Shown: positions 49,843 to 59,170, counted from the first letter of the stretch. The stretch is DNA of 64,000 nucleotides from Egibacteraceae bacterium (GCA_030447925.1 JAUJNX010000001.1:674767-738766), one strand, 5' to 3'. Translations and numbers: made by a program. The notes: a model not told the origin generated them from the sequence alone.

Positions 49843-50561
49843 GTGCTGACCGACCTGGTCGCCGCGCGTTCCCAGATGGCCCTGTCGCTCGGCCGGCACA
49901 TCGTCATCGCCTGTTTCGGGGTGGGGTTCGCGCTGCTGGCGGTGCTCGCGGAGTGGCGGTGGCTCCGCACCGGGGACCGGCTCTACCGCCTGCTGGCGGT
50001 GCGCTGGTCCCAGACGATGGCGGTGCTGTTCGCGGTCGGGGCGGTGTCAGGGACGGTCTTGTCGTTCGATATGGGCATCCTGTGGCCTGGCCTGATGGGC
50101 ACCTCCCGGTGGTCGTCGCGGGCTTTCTGTCCGCCTGGCTCGTCGTGACCGCCAACGCCTGGATGCAGGCGCCGACCGTGGCCGCCGACGCGCCCGCCCT
50201 GTTCGCCGGGCTGACCACCCGGGCGTTGCCGCTCGTGGCGGCCAGCGCCCTGGGCGGCGCCGCGTCGCTGCTGCTGCTGTGGACCCGCCGCTACCGGGCA
50301 GCGCGGGTCGCCGCCGCGCTGGCCGTCGGCGCCGTGCTGTGGGGCTGGGCGGTCGCGCAGTACCCGTGGCTGCTCCAAGGGGCGCTCACCATCGAGCAGG
50401 CGGCGGCCGACCCGGCCGTCCTCCAGGCGCTCCTGACCAGCCTCGCCGTCGGCGCCGTGCTGCTCGTGCCGTCGCTGGTCTGGCTCTACGTGCTGTTCCA
50501 GCGGCCGAACGCGTCCACGCCAGGGGACCCCGTCGTGTCGCAACGGGTGGACGCGTCGTGA
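49843..50561 (+). pseudogene. Chimeric remnant of cytochrome bd oxidase (cydA start fused to cydB end)
   Basis: From GTG 49843: DLVAARSQMALSLGRHIVIA then VGAVSGTVLSFDMGILWPGL, the start of CydA including the heme-ligand His of SLGRHI. After GLMG the frame shifts, and FLSAWLVVTANAWMQAP (a later CydA block, about 60 aa missing) runs straight into a CydB C-terminus: VGWAVAQ-like LWGWAVAQYPWLLQGALTIE, then LLVPSLVWLYVLFQR. About 900 residues of the two subunits are lost by internal deletion plus frameshift. The end overlaps the AI-2E gene's GTG, which may still use its ribosome traffic. Confidence 0.75.
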
Positions 50562-51778
50562 ACGCCGGGCGCCCGGCCGGAGCCGGCGAGGAGGCGGCCC
50601 CGGGTTCTGCGGCCCACCAGGCGGCCGCGCCAGCCGGCGAGCAGGACCGGCGGGCTCACGAGGGCAGCGCCGTCGTCGCGCGCGGCGGGGACGGGGAGGG
50701 CGCCGTGGACGGGGAGGGCGCCGTGGACCGAGGCCGACAGGCCGGCGGGGTCGAGGCGCTCGTCCGGGCGGGACGCGCTGCCTGGGCGATCGCCGGTCTC
50801 GTCGTCGCCGCCTGGGCGCTGGTCGCCGGGCTGCGCGCCCTCGCCGTGGTGGTCGTCCCGCTCCTGCTGGCCCTGTTCCTCGCCGCGCTGCTCGAGCCCA
50901 TGTCGGCACGGCTCGTCCGCCGCTGCGTCCCGTCGCGGCTCGCCGCGCTGTTGGTCGTCCTCGGCACGGTCGCACTCGTCGTCGGGGGGCTGGTCGCCGC
51001 CGGCTCCGGGCTCGGCGTCCGGTTGGGCAGCCTGTCGGTGAGCCTCGACATCGGTGTGCAGCAGGTGCGGGGCCTGCTGGACGGGCTGCCGGTGGAGCTG
51101 CCGTGGCTCGACGCCGAGGCCGTCACCCGCCGCCTTCAAGACCTGGTCGGGCGCTTCGACCCGGCCCGGCGTGTGCTCGGGCTGGCGCCACAGCTCCTCG
51201 ACGTGCTCGCCGCCACGGTCCTCGCGTTGATCGCAGCCTTCTTCTACCTGGCCGACGGGCCACGGATCGGCGGGTTCCTGCTGCGGCTCGCACCCCGGCC
51301 CGCGCGTGCCGACGTCGGTGTCATCGGCACCGACGTCTGGGCCATGCTCACGGCCTACGTGCGCGGGGCGGTGCTGATCGCCACCATCGACGCCGCCGCG
51401 ATCGGGGCGGGGTTCGCGATCGCGGTCGGCGCGCCGCTCGCACCGGCGATCGGCGTCGTCACGTTCCTCACCGCGTTCGTGCCGTTCGTCGGGGCCATCG
51501 CCGGCGGTGCGGTCGCGACCCTCGTCGCCCTGGCGATCGGCGGGCCGACCACCGCGCTCGTCGTCCTGGCGATCGTGGTCGTGGTGCAGCAGGTCGAGGG
51601 CAACGTCCTCGCTCCCCTCATCACCGGCAACGCCGTCGCGTTCCACCCCCTTGCCGTCATCGTCGTCGTCACGGCCGGCGGCGCCCTGCTCGGCCTCCTC
51701 GGCGCGGTCATCGCCGTCCCGGTCGCCGCCGCCGCCCACCGCGCGGTCACCCACACCGCGCACCGTTACGGGTGGTGA
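50558..51778 (+). CDS. AI-2E/YdiK-family membrane exporter
   Basis: 406 aa. A long polar N-terminus (about 65 aa) contains a short tandem duplication (GEGAVDGEGAVD). Then follow about eight membrane helices: WAIAGLVVAAWALVAGLRAL, VVVVPLLLALFLAALLEPMS, LAALLVVLGTVALVVGGLVA and, near the end, PAIGVVTFLTAFVPFVGAIA, LVVLAIVVVVQQVEGNVLAP and LAVIVVVTAGGALLGLLGAV. The EGNVLxPxI motif is the family signature. It should be a permease, best known for AI-2 or Na+/Li+ export. GTG 50558 overlaps the cyd remnant by 4 bp. Confidence 0.85.
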   Translation: MNAGRPAGAGEEAAPGSAAHQAAAPAGEQDRRAHEGSAVVARGGDGEGAVDGEGAVDRGRQAGGVEALVRAGRAAWAIAGLVVAAWALVAGLRALAVVVVPLLLALFLAALLEPMSARLVRRCVPSRLAALLVVLGTVALVVGGLVAAGSGLGVRLGSLSVSLDIGVQQVRGLLDGLPVELPWLDAEAVTRRLQDLVGRFDPARRVLGLAPQLLDVLAATVLALIAAFFYLADGPRIGGFLLRLAPRPARADVGVIGTDVWAMLTAYVRGAVLIATIDAAAIGAGFAIAVGAPLAPAIGVVTFLTAFVPFVGAIAGGAVATLVALAIGGPTTALVVLAIVVVVQQVEGNVLAPLITGNAVAFHPLAVIVVVTAGGALLGLLGAVIAVPVAAAAHRAVTHTAHRYGW

Positions 51779-51918
51779 ACCCACTCGCTCCGCGCGGGCG
51801 GGGGGCAGCGCGGGCAGGTCGAGGCTTGCGGTACGGTCGGCCGGCCGTCGGGAGCCGGGTTGGTGCGCGTGCCGGAGGCGGGCGGTGGGCCCGACTGCTG
51901 CCGGGAAGGGACACGCTG

Positions 51919-53565
51919 ATGGACGCGCCTCGCGGTGATCGGGTCGTTCCGGCCGACGCCCCTGTGTCCGGCGGGCGGTGGCGCCGGCCGTTGCCGGGGT
52001 TGCCGCAGCGGCGCTGGCGCGCGGTGATCATGATCGGCACGGTGGCGGTGCTGGTGGTGTACACGGTGGCCGCCTGGGCGGTGCCCGACCTGCGGGTGTC
52101 GTGGGTGTCACCGACGGCGAGGATCGTGCTGGAGAGCGTGGAGCTGTGCATCGCGCTGTTCACGGCGCAGGCGCTGCTGCTGCCCGACGACGGCGACACC
52201 GAGGTCGCGCGCAACGCCTTCGTGACCGCCCTGGTGGTCCTGGGGGTGTCCAACCTGGTGTTCGGCGTGGGGCCGCTGCTGCTCGAGACGAGCGCGGCGT
52301 TCGGGGGGGTGCTGAGCTTCTACCCGTGGGTCGCCGCCCGCTACGTGGTCGGCCTGCTGTTCATCGCCGCCGCGCTCGGCCGGCCGCGCCTGGGGCTGGG
52401 CTGGTTCCTGGGGGCGGTCGCCGCCGCCCTCGTCGCGGTGGACCTGGTGCTGCTGGCGGTGCGCGACCGGCTGCCGTCGCCGTTCGTCAACCTGGAGTTC
52501 TCACCCGGTGGCGTGGTCGTGCCGGTGACGTCGGTGCCCCAGGAGCTGGTGATCGCGGTCGTGCCCGCGGTGCTGTTCGGCGTCGGGGCGTGGCTGGCGG
52601 GTCGGGTGTTCGCTCGCGGCGCGTCGCCGCTGTATTGGTTCCTGGCCCTGGGCCTGACCATCCAGTCCTTCGCCAAGATCCACGAGGCGTTCTACCCGAC
52701 GGTGCTGGGGCCGCGAGTCACGTCGGCGGACCTGCTGCGCGCCGTGTTCATCCTGCTGCTGCTCCTCGGCGCGGTGGCGAAGGTCCGTCAGGTCGTGCTG
52801 GACCGGGGCGCGGCGGTCGAGGCGCTGGCCGGCGACCTGGAGACGGGCCAGCAACTGATGGCGCGCATGCGCACGTTCACCGAGCAGGAGGCCGCCTTCC
52901 GGTCGCTGGTCGTGCACGAGCTGGCCACGCCGCTGGCGACGCTGCGCGCCTTCGCCCACGTGCTCGGCGACCCGGATCGGTCGGGGGAGGCCGCGCGGCG
53001 GGCGCTCGAGGGGCTGGAGGCGGAGTCGCGCCGGCTGCAGCAGCTCATCCAGCGCATGGACGAGCTGCGCGCGCTGGAGCTGGACGAGTTCGCCGCGGAC
53101 CTGCGCCCGGTGCGGCTCCGGTCGCTGATCGACGACCTGGCCACCTACGTCCGCGGGCTGCCCGGCGGGCACCGGCCGGTGCTGCGCTGGGGCTGTGACG
53201 CGGACCGCGTCAACGCCGACCCCGTCCGGCTGGGCCAGGCGTTGCGCAACATCGCCACCAACGCGACCCGGTACTCCCCGGAGCACACGCTGATCGTCAT
53301 CGAGTGCAGCGAGGTCGGGCCGGACCGGGTCGAGGTCGCGATCACCGACCAGGGGCCGGGGATCCCCCCCGAGGAGCGCGAGCGGGTCATGCGCCGGTTC
53401 GAACGCGGCGCCACCAGCGCGCCCGCCGGGGACGGCATGGGCCTGGGGCTGTACGTCGCTGCGCGCATCGCCGAGGCCCACGACGGTCGGCTGACCATCG
53501 GCGACGGGGCCGGCGAGCCGGCCGCCGGCGCCCGCGTCGCGCTGGAACTGCCCGTGGCGAGATGA
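51919..53565 (+). CDS. Sensor histidine kinase with multi-helix membrane sensor
   Basis: 548 aa. Residues 30-270 hold about seven or eight membrane helices (VIMIGTVAVLVVYTVAAW, FVTALVVLGVSNLVFGVG, LGWFLGAVAAALVAVDLVLL, LVIAVVPAVLFGVGAWLA) forming an MASE-like sensor. The kinase core has the H-box SLVVHELATPLATLRAF (His near 331), the N-box RNIATNATRYSPEHTL, the G1 box ITDQGPGIPPEERE and G2 GMGLGLYVAARIAEAH. It phosphorylates the NarL-type regulator encoded right after it. The kinase gives an intact signal pair in a region otherwise full of pseudogenes. ATG 51919 has GAAGGG upstream. Confidence 0.88.
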   Translation: MDAPRGDRVVPADAPVSGGRWRRPLPGLPQRRWRAVIMIGTVAVLVVYTVAAWAVPDLRVSWVSPTARIVLESVELCIALFTAQALLLPDDGDTEVARNAFVTALVVLGVSNLVFGVGPLLLETSAAFGGVLSFYPWVAARYVVGLLFIAAALGRPRLGLGWFLGAVAAALVAVDLVLLAVRDRLPSPFVNLEFSPGGVVVPVTSVPQELVIAVVPAVLFGVGAWLAGRVFARGASPLYWFLALGLTIQSFAKIHEAFYPTVLGPRVTSADLLRAVFILLLLLGAVAKVRQVVLDRGAAVEALAGDLETGQQLMARMRTFTEQEAAFRSLVVHELATPLATLRAFAHVLGDPDRSGEAARRALEGLEAESRRLQQLIQRMDELRALELDEFAADLRPVRLRSLIDDLATYVRGLPGGHRPVLRWGCDADRVNADPVRLGQALRNIATNATRYSPEHTLIVIECSEVGPDRVEVAITDQGPGIPPEERERVMRRFERGATSAPAGDGMGLGLYVAARIAEAHDGRLTIGDGAGEPAAGARVALELPVAR

Positions 53566-53645
53566 GCACTACCTGCATCCCGGTACGGCTCGGCCGGCGT
53601 CCCGGGTACACCCGCCCGACGACGCCGGAGGAACGGGGAGCACCG

Positions 53646-54329
53646 ATGAGCACCGCAGACGCGGGGCAGGACCGCATCGCGGTGCTGCTCGTGGAGGACC
53701 ACGCCAGCTACCGCCACGCGCTGGAGACGGTGATGGCGGGCACGGACGACCTCCACGTCGTCGCGCAGACCGCCCGCGCCGACGAGGCGGGCTCCCTCGC
53801 CGCCGAGCACCGCCCCCATGTCGCCGTCATCGACCTCGACCTGGTCGACGGCTCCGGTGTCGACGCCCTGGCCGACATCCGCGCCGCGGCCCCCGGCACG
53901 GCGATGGCGGTGCTCAGCGCCCTGACCGACGACATCGAGTTCGGCCGCGCCATCGAGGCCGGCGCCGCGGCCGTCCTGCACAAGTCCGTCGACATCCCCG
54001 AGCTGCTCGACACCCTGCGCACCGTCGCCCACGGCGAGTCGGCGCTGTCCCCCCAGGACACGTCCCGGCGCCTGCGCGCACTGGCGGCCGACCGCGAGCA
54101 GCACTGGCACGCCCGCCTGCTCGCCGAGCACCTCACCCAGCGCGAGCTCGAGGTGCTGGAACGGCTCGCCCAGGGCGCCGACCACCACGCCATCGGCCGC
54201 GAGTTCCACATCTCATCCGAGACCGTCCAGACCCACATCCGCAACCTGCACGCCAAGCTCGGCGTCCGCTCCCGGCTGGAGGCGGTCGTCAAGGCCGTCC
54301 GCCTCGGCCTCGTCCCCCCACCCAGCTGA
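53646..54329 (+). CDS. NarL/LuxR-type response regulator
   Basis: 227 aa. The receiver domain has VLLVEDHASYR and a phosphoacceptor Asp near residue 63 (AVIDLDLVDGSG), later VLHKSVDIPELL with the conserved Lys. The C-terminal LuxR HTH is LTQRELEVLERLAQGADHHA then SSETVQTHIRNLHAKLGVR. The gene starts 80 bp after the kinase stop with GGGGAG upstream. Targets are unknown; the cyd remnant and AI-2E genes lie on the same side upstream and may have been part of the regulon. Confidence 0.88.
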   Translation: MSTADAGQDRIAVLLVEDHASYRHALETVMAGTDDLHVVAQTARADEAGSLAAEHRPHVAVIDLDLVDGSGVDALADIRAAAPGTAMAVLSALTDDIEFGRAIEAGAAAVLHKSVDIPELLDTLRTVAHGESALSPQDTSRRLRALAADREQHWHARLLAEHLTQRELEVLERLAQGADHHAIGREFHISSETVQTHIRNLHAKLGVRSRLEAVVKAVRLGLVPPPS

Positions 54330-54359
54330 ACGCGTCGCCCGGCGCCGTACCCGCCCCCT

Positions 54360-54373
54360 CCCGCCCGGGCGGG
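54360..54373. terminator. Short perfect palindrome after the response regulator
   Basis: CCCGCCCGGGCGGG is a 14-bp perfect palindrome about 30 bp after the regulator stop. The loop would be tiny, so it is only a weak terminator candidate. Confidence 0.3.
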
Positions 54374-54477
54374 GCTCGGCGGCGCCGACCTCTGCCCGAG
54401 GGGGCACCGCACACCCCGGGCCGGCCGGCCCGTCAGCAGACGTGGACGTCCGTTCCTCCGGGCAGACGCCGGACGGG

Positions 54478-55069
54478 GCCCTCCCCGGCTACCGCGGATC
54501 CGGTAGGGACATGCGACCGGTCTGGGGCACGCCGCGGTCGGTGCTCAGGGGATGCTGCGAACAGATCTGCACGTCCCCTGATCGAGGAGTTGAACGAGAT
54601 GGTGCGCAGGCAGGACCAGTTGACGACCCCCGACGGCGCGCACGCCGCCCGCGGCCCCGACGACCGGCGCGGAGGGGACCCTGGCCGTGGGTCATCGCGC
54701 TGCTGGTGCTGGCGGCGCTGGCTGTCGCGGTGTGGTTCGCGCTCGGCGGTGACGCCGATGTCGATACCGAGGGCCAGTTCGACGTTGACGTGCCCGCCGT
54801 CGATGCCGATGTCGAGGCGCCGGACGTGGACGTCGAGGGTGGTGACCTGCCCGAGGTCGACGTCGAGGGTGGTGACCTGCCCGAGGTCGACGTCGAGGGT
54901 GGTGACGCCGAGGCCGAGGTGCCCGGCGCCCCGACCCCCGGCAATCCCGACTAGCTTCCCGGCAACCTCCCCGGCGTCCCGCCATTTGGCGGGGCGCCTC
55001 GCGCTGCTGGTGGAGGAGGCGCGCGTGGACGGCGCGTTCCCGCAGGTCCTGTTCGCCGGCTGGTCCGCC
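54478..55069 (+). repeat. 0.59-kb duplicated segment, copy 2
   Basis: Matches 48209-48771 with few substitutions. Copy 2 gains a 30-nt tandem unit (coding DLPEVDVEGG once more, near 54845-54905) and lacks one G in the region coding the linker (54672 area, GGCGCGGAGGGG versus GGCGCGGGAGGGG). Both copies keep the same start and end points, so this is one event of direct duplication 6.3 kb apart. Confidence 0.9.
54599..54954 (+). pseudogene. Frameshifted copy of the acidic-tail membrane protein
   Basis: The start ATG 54599 and GAGGAG site are kept, and the first residues are the same as in copy 1 (MVRRQDQLTTPDGAHAARG). One G is missing after codon 24, so the membrane helix (PWPWVIALLVLAALAVAVW) and acidic tail lie in another frame. 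The tail has three instead of two DLPEVDVEGG-like units. If the indel is real and not a sequencing error, this copy cannot make the membrane protein. Confidence 0.75.
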
Positions 55070-55431
55070 TGTCCGGCTCCTGGTGGGGGACGCGCCCACC
55101 TGGCTCCGGTGACGCGCTCAGCCCAGTCCGCCAGTGGCCCGCCCCGCCGCGCAACCTCCACCTGCGCGACCTGGCCGGCGCGCTCACCGAGCCGTCCCAG
55201 GTTTCGGCGCGTGCCAGCCCCGGAAGCAGCCACTCGGCCCGCGCAGGTGCCTATCCGGGATCGGGTGGTGGCCGCTACCAGCCGGGAGGGCCTCCAGCGC
55301 GGCATCCGCGGGGCACCCTCGTGCACAGACCTGGGAGACCGGGTCGAGGGACGGAGGAAGACCGCGATGGTGCGGCTCCCGCTGAGACCGAGTGACCGCC
55401 CTGCCCGTACCGACCACCGACAGGAGGCGAC
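55070..55431. other. Gene-free stretch before the FAS1 gene
   Basis: No frame here has a family signature or a sound start. The end holds CAGGAGGCGAC, the ribosome-binding site of the FAS1 gene. The promoter is expected in the second half, but no clear -35/-10 pair is visible. Confidence 0.4.
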
Positions 55432-56319
55432 ATGAAGCCCGCTGCTGCCACCCGCGCGCCCGTGCTGCTGGTCCTGCTGGCCGCGCTGCTGACCGCCTGC
55501 GCGACCCAGAGTCCGACCGACGCCGCCGATGCCGTCGACGGCGCCGCCGAGGCCGTCGGCGAGGGCCGCTTCGACCCCGGTTCCCTCGTCGGTGAGGAGA
55601 TCACCGTCACCGGCGAGGTGGCGCAGACGACCGACGGAGCCGTGTTCCGGCTGTCCGGCGACGAGTTCGGCGAGGACGGCCTGGCCGTCGTCGTGCCCGA
55701 CGGACTGATCCCGGAGGAGGGGGCGCTCGCGGAGGTGACCGGCGTGGTCACCGAGGCCGACCTCGAGGCCATCAGCGAGCAGCTCGGCGCCGGCGTCAGC
55801 GAGGAGGACCTCGCCGACCTGAGCGACCGGGTCGTGCTCGCGGCCCGGGACGTCACCACGCTGGAGCCCGCCGACGTGGGCGACGCGGCCGGTGAGGACC
55901 TCGCCGCCCAGCTGCGCGCCGAGGGCGGGTTCGACACGTTCCTGTCCGGGCTGTCCGTCGCCGGGCTGGAGGACGTGGTGCGGGGCGACACCCCGACCAC
56001 GCTGTTCGTGCCCGGTGACGCGGCCTTCACCACCGGGTCGTCGTCCTTCACCGGGGCGTCGCCCGAGGTCCAGGCCCTCCTGGAGGACCCCGAGCGGGTC
56101 GACGACGTCCTGCGCCACCACGCGGTGGAGGGCACCTACAGCCTTGACGAGCTGCGCGGCGTCGATGAGCTCACCACGGTGGACGGGCACACCCTGCCGG
56201 TCAGCACCGAGGGCGACCAGGTGCTGGTCGGCGGTGTGCCGGTCACCGGGCCGACGTACCGCTCCGACCAGGTGGTGGCCCACGTGATCGGGGGCATCCT
56301 CGACCCCGGGCAGCGCTGA
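55432..56319 (+). CDS. FAS1 (fasciclin) domain lipoprotein
   Basis: 295 aa. MKPAAATRAPVLLVLLAALL then TACATQ is a lipoprotein signal (lipobox LTAC). Residues 40-150 form a small beta domain with EEITVTGEVAQTTDGAVFRL, resembling an OB-like fold. The C-terminal fasciclin domain (about 165-295) has FDTFLSGLSVAGLEDVV, TLFVPGDAAF, DDVLRHHAVEGTYSLDEL and VVAHVIGGILDPGQR, the H1/H2 signature boxes. It probably mediates surface adhesion or matrix binding. GGAGG lies 6 nt before the ATG. Confidence 0.85.
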   Translation: MKPAAATRAPVLLVLLAALLTACATQSPTDAADAVDGAAEAVGEGRFDPGSLVGEEITVTGEVAQTTDGAVFRLSGDEFGEDGLAVVVPDGLIPEEGALAEVTGVVTEADLEAISEQLGAGVSEEDLADLSDRVVLAARDVTTLEPADVGDAAGEDLAAQLRAEGGFDTFLSGLSVAGLEDVVRGDTPTTLFVPGDAAFTTGSSSFTGASPEVQALLEDPERVDDVLRHHAVEGTYSLDELRGVDELTTVDGHTLPVSTEGDQVLVGGVPVTGPTYRSDQVVAHVIGGILDPGQR

Positions 56320-56342
56320 GATCGGGGTGGTCGGGTGGGGCG

Positions 56343-56580
56343 GAGGTCATCGTCGCGCGGGGCCTGACGCGGCGCTACGGCGACGCCGTCGCCGTCCAGG
56401 GCCTCGACCTGGAGGTCCGACGCGGCACGATCCTCGGCTTCATCGGGCCGAGCGGCTCGGGCAGGACCACCACGGTCCGGCTGCTGAGCGGGATCGAGAC
56501 GGCCGGCGACGGCGAGGCGCGCGTCCTGGGCGTCGCCCTCACCGCCTTCACCCCGCCCACCGGGAGTGCATCGGCTACCC
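56343..56580 (+). pseudogene. Fragment of an ABC-transporter ATPase
   Basis: EVIVARGLTRRYGDAVAVQG then GTILGFIGPSGSGRTTTVRL and GIETAGDGEARVLG reproduce the first 70 residues of an ABC ATPase. The Walker A Lys is Arg (GPSGSGRTT), the start codon is lost in this frame and the Q-loop, signature and Walker B are missing. A dead fragment, with random sequence after it. Confidence 0.7.
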
Positions 56581-56810
56581 GCCCTGGCGGCGATGACGGT
56601 GAGCCTGCTCGGCGCCGCCCACCTCCTGCTGCGCGGCCGCCCCGCCCGGGCGTGCTCCGGCCGGCCGACATCGGGGAGGAGATAGGCTCCGCGCCCGCTG
56701 CCCAGCCCCACGACCCGGGGGGCGGCCACGGCACCCGAGCGTGACCAGCCGGTCCGACACCGGCTCGCGGGATGCCCTCGGGAGCATCGGGAACGGAGGG
56801 AGGGAGCGGA
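56581..56810. other. Short gene-free spacer
   Basis: About 230 bp with no gene. It ends in GGAGGGAGGGAGCGGA, the strong ribosome-binding site of the DUF2254 gene. Confidence 0.45.
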
Positions 56811-58073
56811 GTGAACGCGACGGACCTGCGGGACTGGGCGAGCGGCTCGTTCTGGCTGGTTCCGGCGGTCATCGTCGTCGTGATCACCGCTGCCGCGCTG
56901 GGTCTGCTGCAGGTCGACCGGGCCCTGCAGGCCGACGCCGACATCCGCTTCGCCTTCACCGGCGGGCCCGACAGCGCCCGCACCCTGCTGTCGGCGATCT
57001 CCTCCTCGACGCTCAACTTCACCGGCCTGGTCTTCTCGATCACCGTCGTGGTGCTCGTGCTGGCCAGCAACCAGTACTCGCCGCGGGTCCTGAGCACCTT
57101 CTTGCGCGACCACCGCACCCAGGTGACGCTGGGCCTGTTCCTCGCCACCTTCGTCTACGCCCTGGTGGCCCTGCGCGAGGTCCGCGGCACTGACATCGCC
57201 CCGCCCGATCAGACCTTCGTGCCCGGGGTGACGCTGAGCGTCGCCTTCGCCCTGGTCCTCGCCGATGTCGGCGTGTTCGTGCAGTACATCGGCCACATCG
57301 TCCAGCTCGTGCGGGTGGAGAACATCCTCCACCGCATCGCCGAGGAGACCAGGGCGACGATCGCCCGCGTGCACCCGCCCGACGCGCCGGCCGAGGAGCC
57401 GCCATCGCCGCCGGGGGGGCCCGTGGGCGTGGTGGCCGCGCCGCACCCGGGGATCGTGACCTCGCTGGACGAGGACGACCTGGTCGAGCAGGCCGCCGCC
57501 GCCGGCGTCGTCCTGGTCCTGACCCGCCGGGTCGGCGAGTTCGTGCCCGAGGGGGCGCCGCTGCTCCAGGTGCACGGCGACGAGGAGGGCGCGCGCGCGC
57601 TCGACCCCGCGCGGCTGTGCACCCACGTCACCCTGCGTCACGAGCGCACCGGCACCGAGGACGTGGCCTACGGCCTCCGCCAGCTCGTCGACATCGCCGA
57701 GCGGGCGCTGTCGCCCGGCGTGAACGACCCGACCACCGCCGCGCAGGCGCTGGACCAGGTCCACGACCTGCTGCGCCGCCTGGCGGTCAACCCGCTGGCC
57801 GGCGGGGTCCACCGTGACGACCGCGGCCGGGTGCGGCTGCTCGTGCCCCGGATGACCTGGGACGACTACCTGTCCCTGGGCCTGGACGAGATCCGCCACT
57901 GGGGGGCCGGATCGCTGCAGGTCCAGCGGCGGCTCCGCGACCTCCTGCTCGACCTGCTCGACGTCGTGGACGAGCGCCGCGCGCCCGCCGTCCAGGCGCA
58001 GCTGCGCCTGCTCGACGAGCGCGCCGAGGGTGAGCTGCCCGCACCCGAGCTGGCCCGGCTGCGGGCGCCCTGA
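56811..58073 (+). CDS. DUF2254 family membrane protein
   Basis: 420 aa. GTG 56811 has GGGAGGGAGCGGA upstream. The N-terminal half contains four membrane helices (VPAVIVVVITAAALGLLQ, FTGLVFSITVVVLVLASNQY, VTLGLFLATFVYALVALREV, LSVAFALVLADVGVFVQYIG) and the SSSTLNFTG motif of DUF2254. The C-terminal soluble part has VGEFVPEGAPLLQVHGDEEG and ERALSPGVNDPTTAAQALDQ, both conserved in this family. Function is unknown; suggestions include channel or sensor roles. The gene stands alone between two dead gene fragments. Confidence 0.8.
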   Translation: MNATDLRDWASGSFWLVPAVIVVVITAAALGLLQVDRALQADADIRFAFTGGPDSARTLLSAISSSTLNFTGLVFSITVVVLVLASNQYSPRVLSTFLRDHRTQVTLGLFLATFVYALVALREVRGTDIAPPDQTFVPGVTLSVAFALVLADVGVFVQYIGHIVQLVRVENILHRIAEETRATIARVHPPDAPAEEPPSPPGGPVGVVAAPHPGIVTSLDEDDLVEQAAAAGVVLVLTRRVGEFVPEGAPLLQVHGDEEGARALDPARLCTHVTLRHERTGTEDVAYGLRQLVDIAERALSPGVNDPTTAAQALDQVHDLLRRLAVNPLAGGVHRDDRGRVRLLVPRMTWDDYLSLGLDEIRHWGAGSLQVQRRLRDLLLDLLDVVDERRAPAVQAQLRLLDERAEGELPAPELARLRAP

Positions 58074-58226
58074 CGGCTAAGGGGGGCCGGCTGCTCGCCG
58101 GCTCGGTGGCCAAGCAGCACGAGGTCCGGGCGGTCCTCGACGAGCGCGAAGACCGCGCTGCCCGTTTCGCGTCTGCTCCTGTCGTTCGTGGGACGGGCCA
58201 GGATGGGTGCGGCTGCGCGTCTGGTC
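58074..58226. other. Intergenic region
   Basis: Between convergent genes. It contains the small hairpin GCCGGCTGCTCGCCGGC at about 58087-58103, which may help end transcription from the left. No gene. Confidence 0.35.
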
Positions 58227-59138
58227 CTACTCGTCCGGGGGTTGATCCGGGTCGGAGGTGACGCCCTGGCGGATCGCGGCGCGCGTGGCCTCGAGCTGGG
58301 CGGTGAGGGCCAGGCCGAACAGGATCGCCACCGACGTCAGCTGGGCCCACAGCAGCAGCGCGACGACGCCGGTGAGCGGGCCGTACACCGCGCCGAAGTT
58401 GCCGGACAGCTGCACGTAGCCGACGAGCAGCGCGGTGAAGGCCAACCCCAGCACCAGCGCCACCCCGGCGCCCAGCGCGAGCCAGGACCAGCCCGGCTGG
58501 CGGCGCCATGGGCTGTGGCGCAGCAGCGCGGTGATGGACACGAGCAGCAGCACCACCCCCAGGGGCAGGGCGACGGCCGTGACCAGGTCGTCGTCGAGGC
58601 CGTACACCTGCTCGACCGCCTCGCCGAAGGCGGTTCCGGTGATGAGCACCAGGAATCCGACCAGGGCCGACACGCCGGCGGTGATGGCCAGCACCGCGGC
58701 ACGGCCGTACTTGTGCAGGGTTGGCCGGTCCCGCTGGATGCCGTAGATCCGGTTGGCACCACGCTCGACCTGACCCATCGCGCTGGTCAGCGTGACCACG
58801 GCGAACAGCAGGCCGAGCCACAGCGCCACCCGCGGGCCGTCGCCCCGGTCCGGCCGGGCAAGGGTCGCCGCGACCACCTCGTCGGAGACGCCCGGCGTGA
58901 GCGACATCAGGGTGAGCCGCAGCACCTCACCCATCCGGTCGGTGGGCAGCGTGCCGCTGAGCCCGACAACGGCGATGACCAGGGGGAGGAACGCCAGGCA
59001 CAGCTGCAAGCCCAGTGCGCGCGAGGAGGAGAAGCCGTCGCCGTAGCGGAAGCGGGCGAACGCCTCGGCCCACAACCGCCATCCGCGGGTGCGCATCGTC
59101 CGCCACGCGTCCTCGGCGCTGAGCGGTTCACCCGCCAT
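58227..59138 (-). CDS. YihY/BrkB-family membrane protein
   Basis: 303 aa with about six membrane helices (LCLAFLPLVIAVVGLSGTLP, VALWLGLLFAVVTLTSAMGQ, AVLAITAGVSALVGFLVLIT, TAVALPLGVVLLLVSITALL, WLALGAGVALVLGLAFTALL, LTGVVALLLWAQLTSVAILF). This arrangement and the NFGAVYGPLTGVVALLLW motif identify the YihY (formerly rbn) family, whose exact role is unknown but which is linked to envelope transport. ATG 59138 has GGAG at 9 nt; GTG 59177 is an alternative start. Confidence 0.85.
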   Translation of the reverse strand: MAGEPLSAEDAWRTMRTRGWRLWAEAFARFRYGDGFSSSRALGLQLCLAFLPLVIAVVGLSGTLPTDRMGEVLRLTLMSLTPGVSDEVVAATLARPDRGDGPRVALWLGLLFAVVTLTSAMGQVERGANRIYGIQRDRPTLHKYGRAAVLAITAGVSALVGFLVLITGTAFGEAVEQVYGLDDDLVTAVALPLGVVLLLVSITALLRHSPWRRQPGWSWLALGAGVALVLGLAFTALLVGYVQLSGNFGAVYGPLTGVVALLLWAQLTSVAILFGLALTAQLEATRAAIRQGVTSDPDQPPDE

Positions 59139-59170
59139 GGTCGCGGTCTCCGGCACCCGTGTGACGGAAC

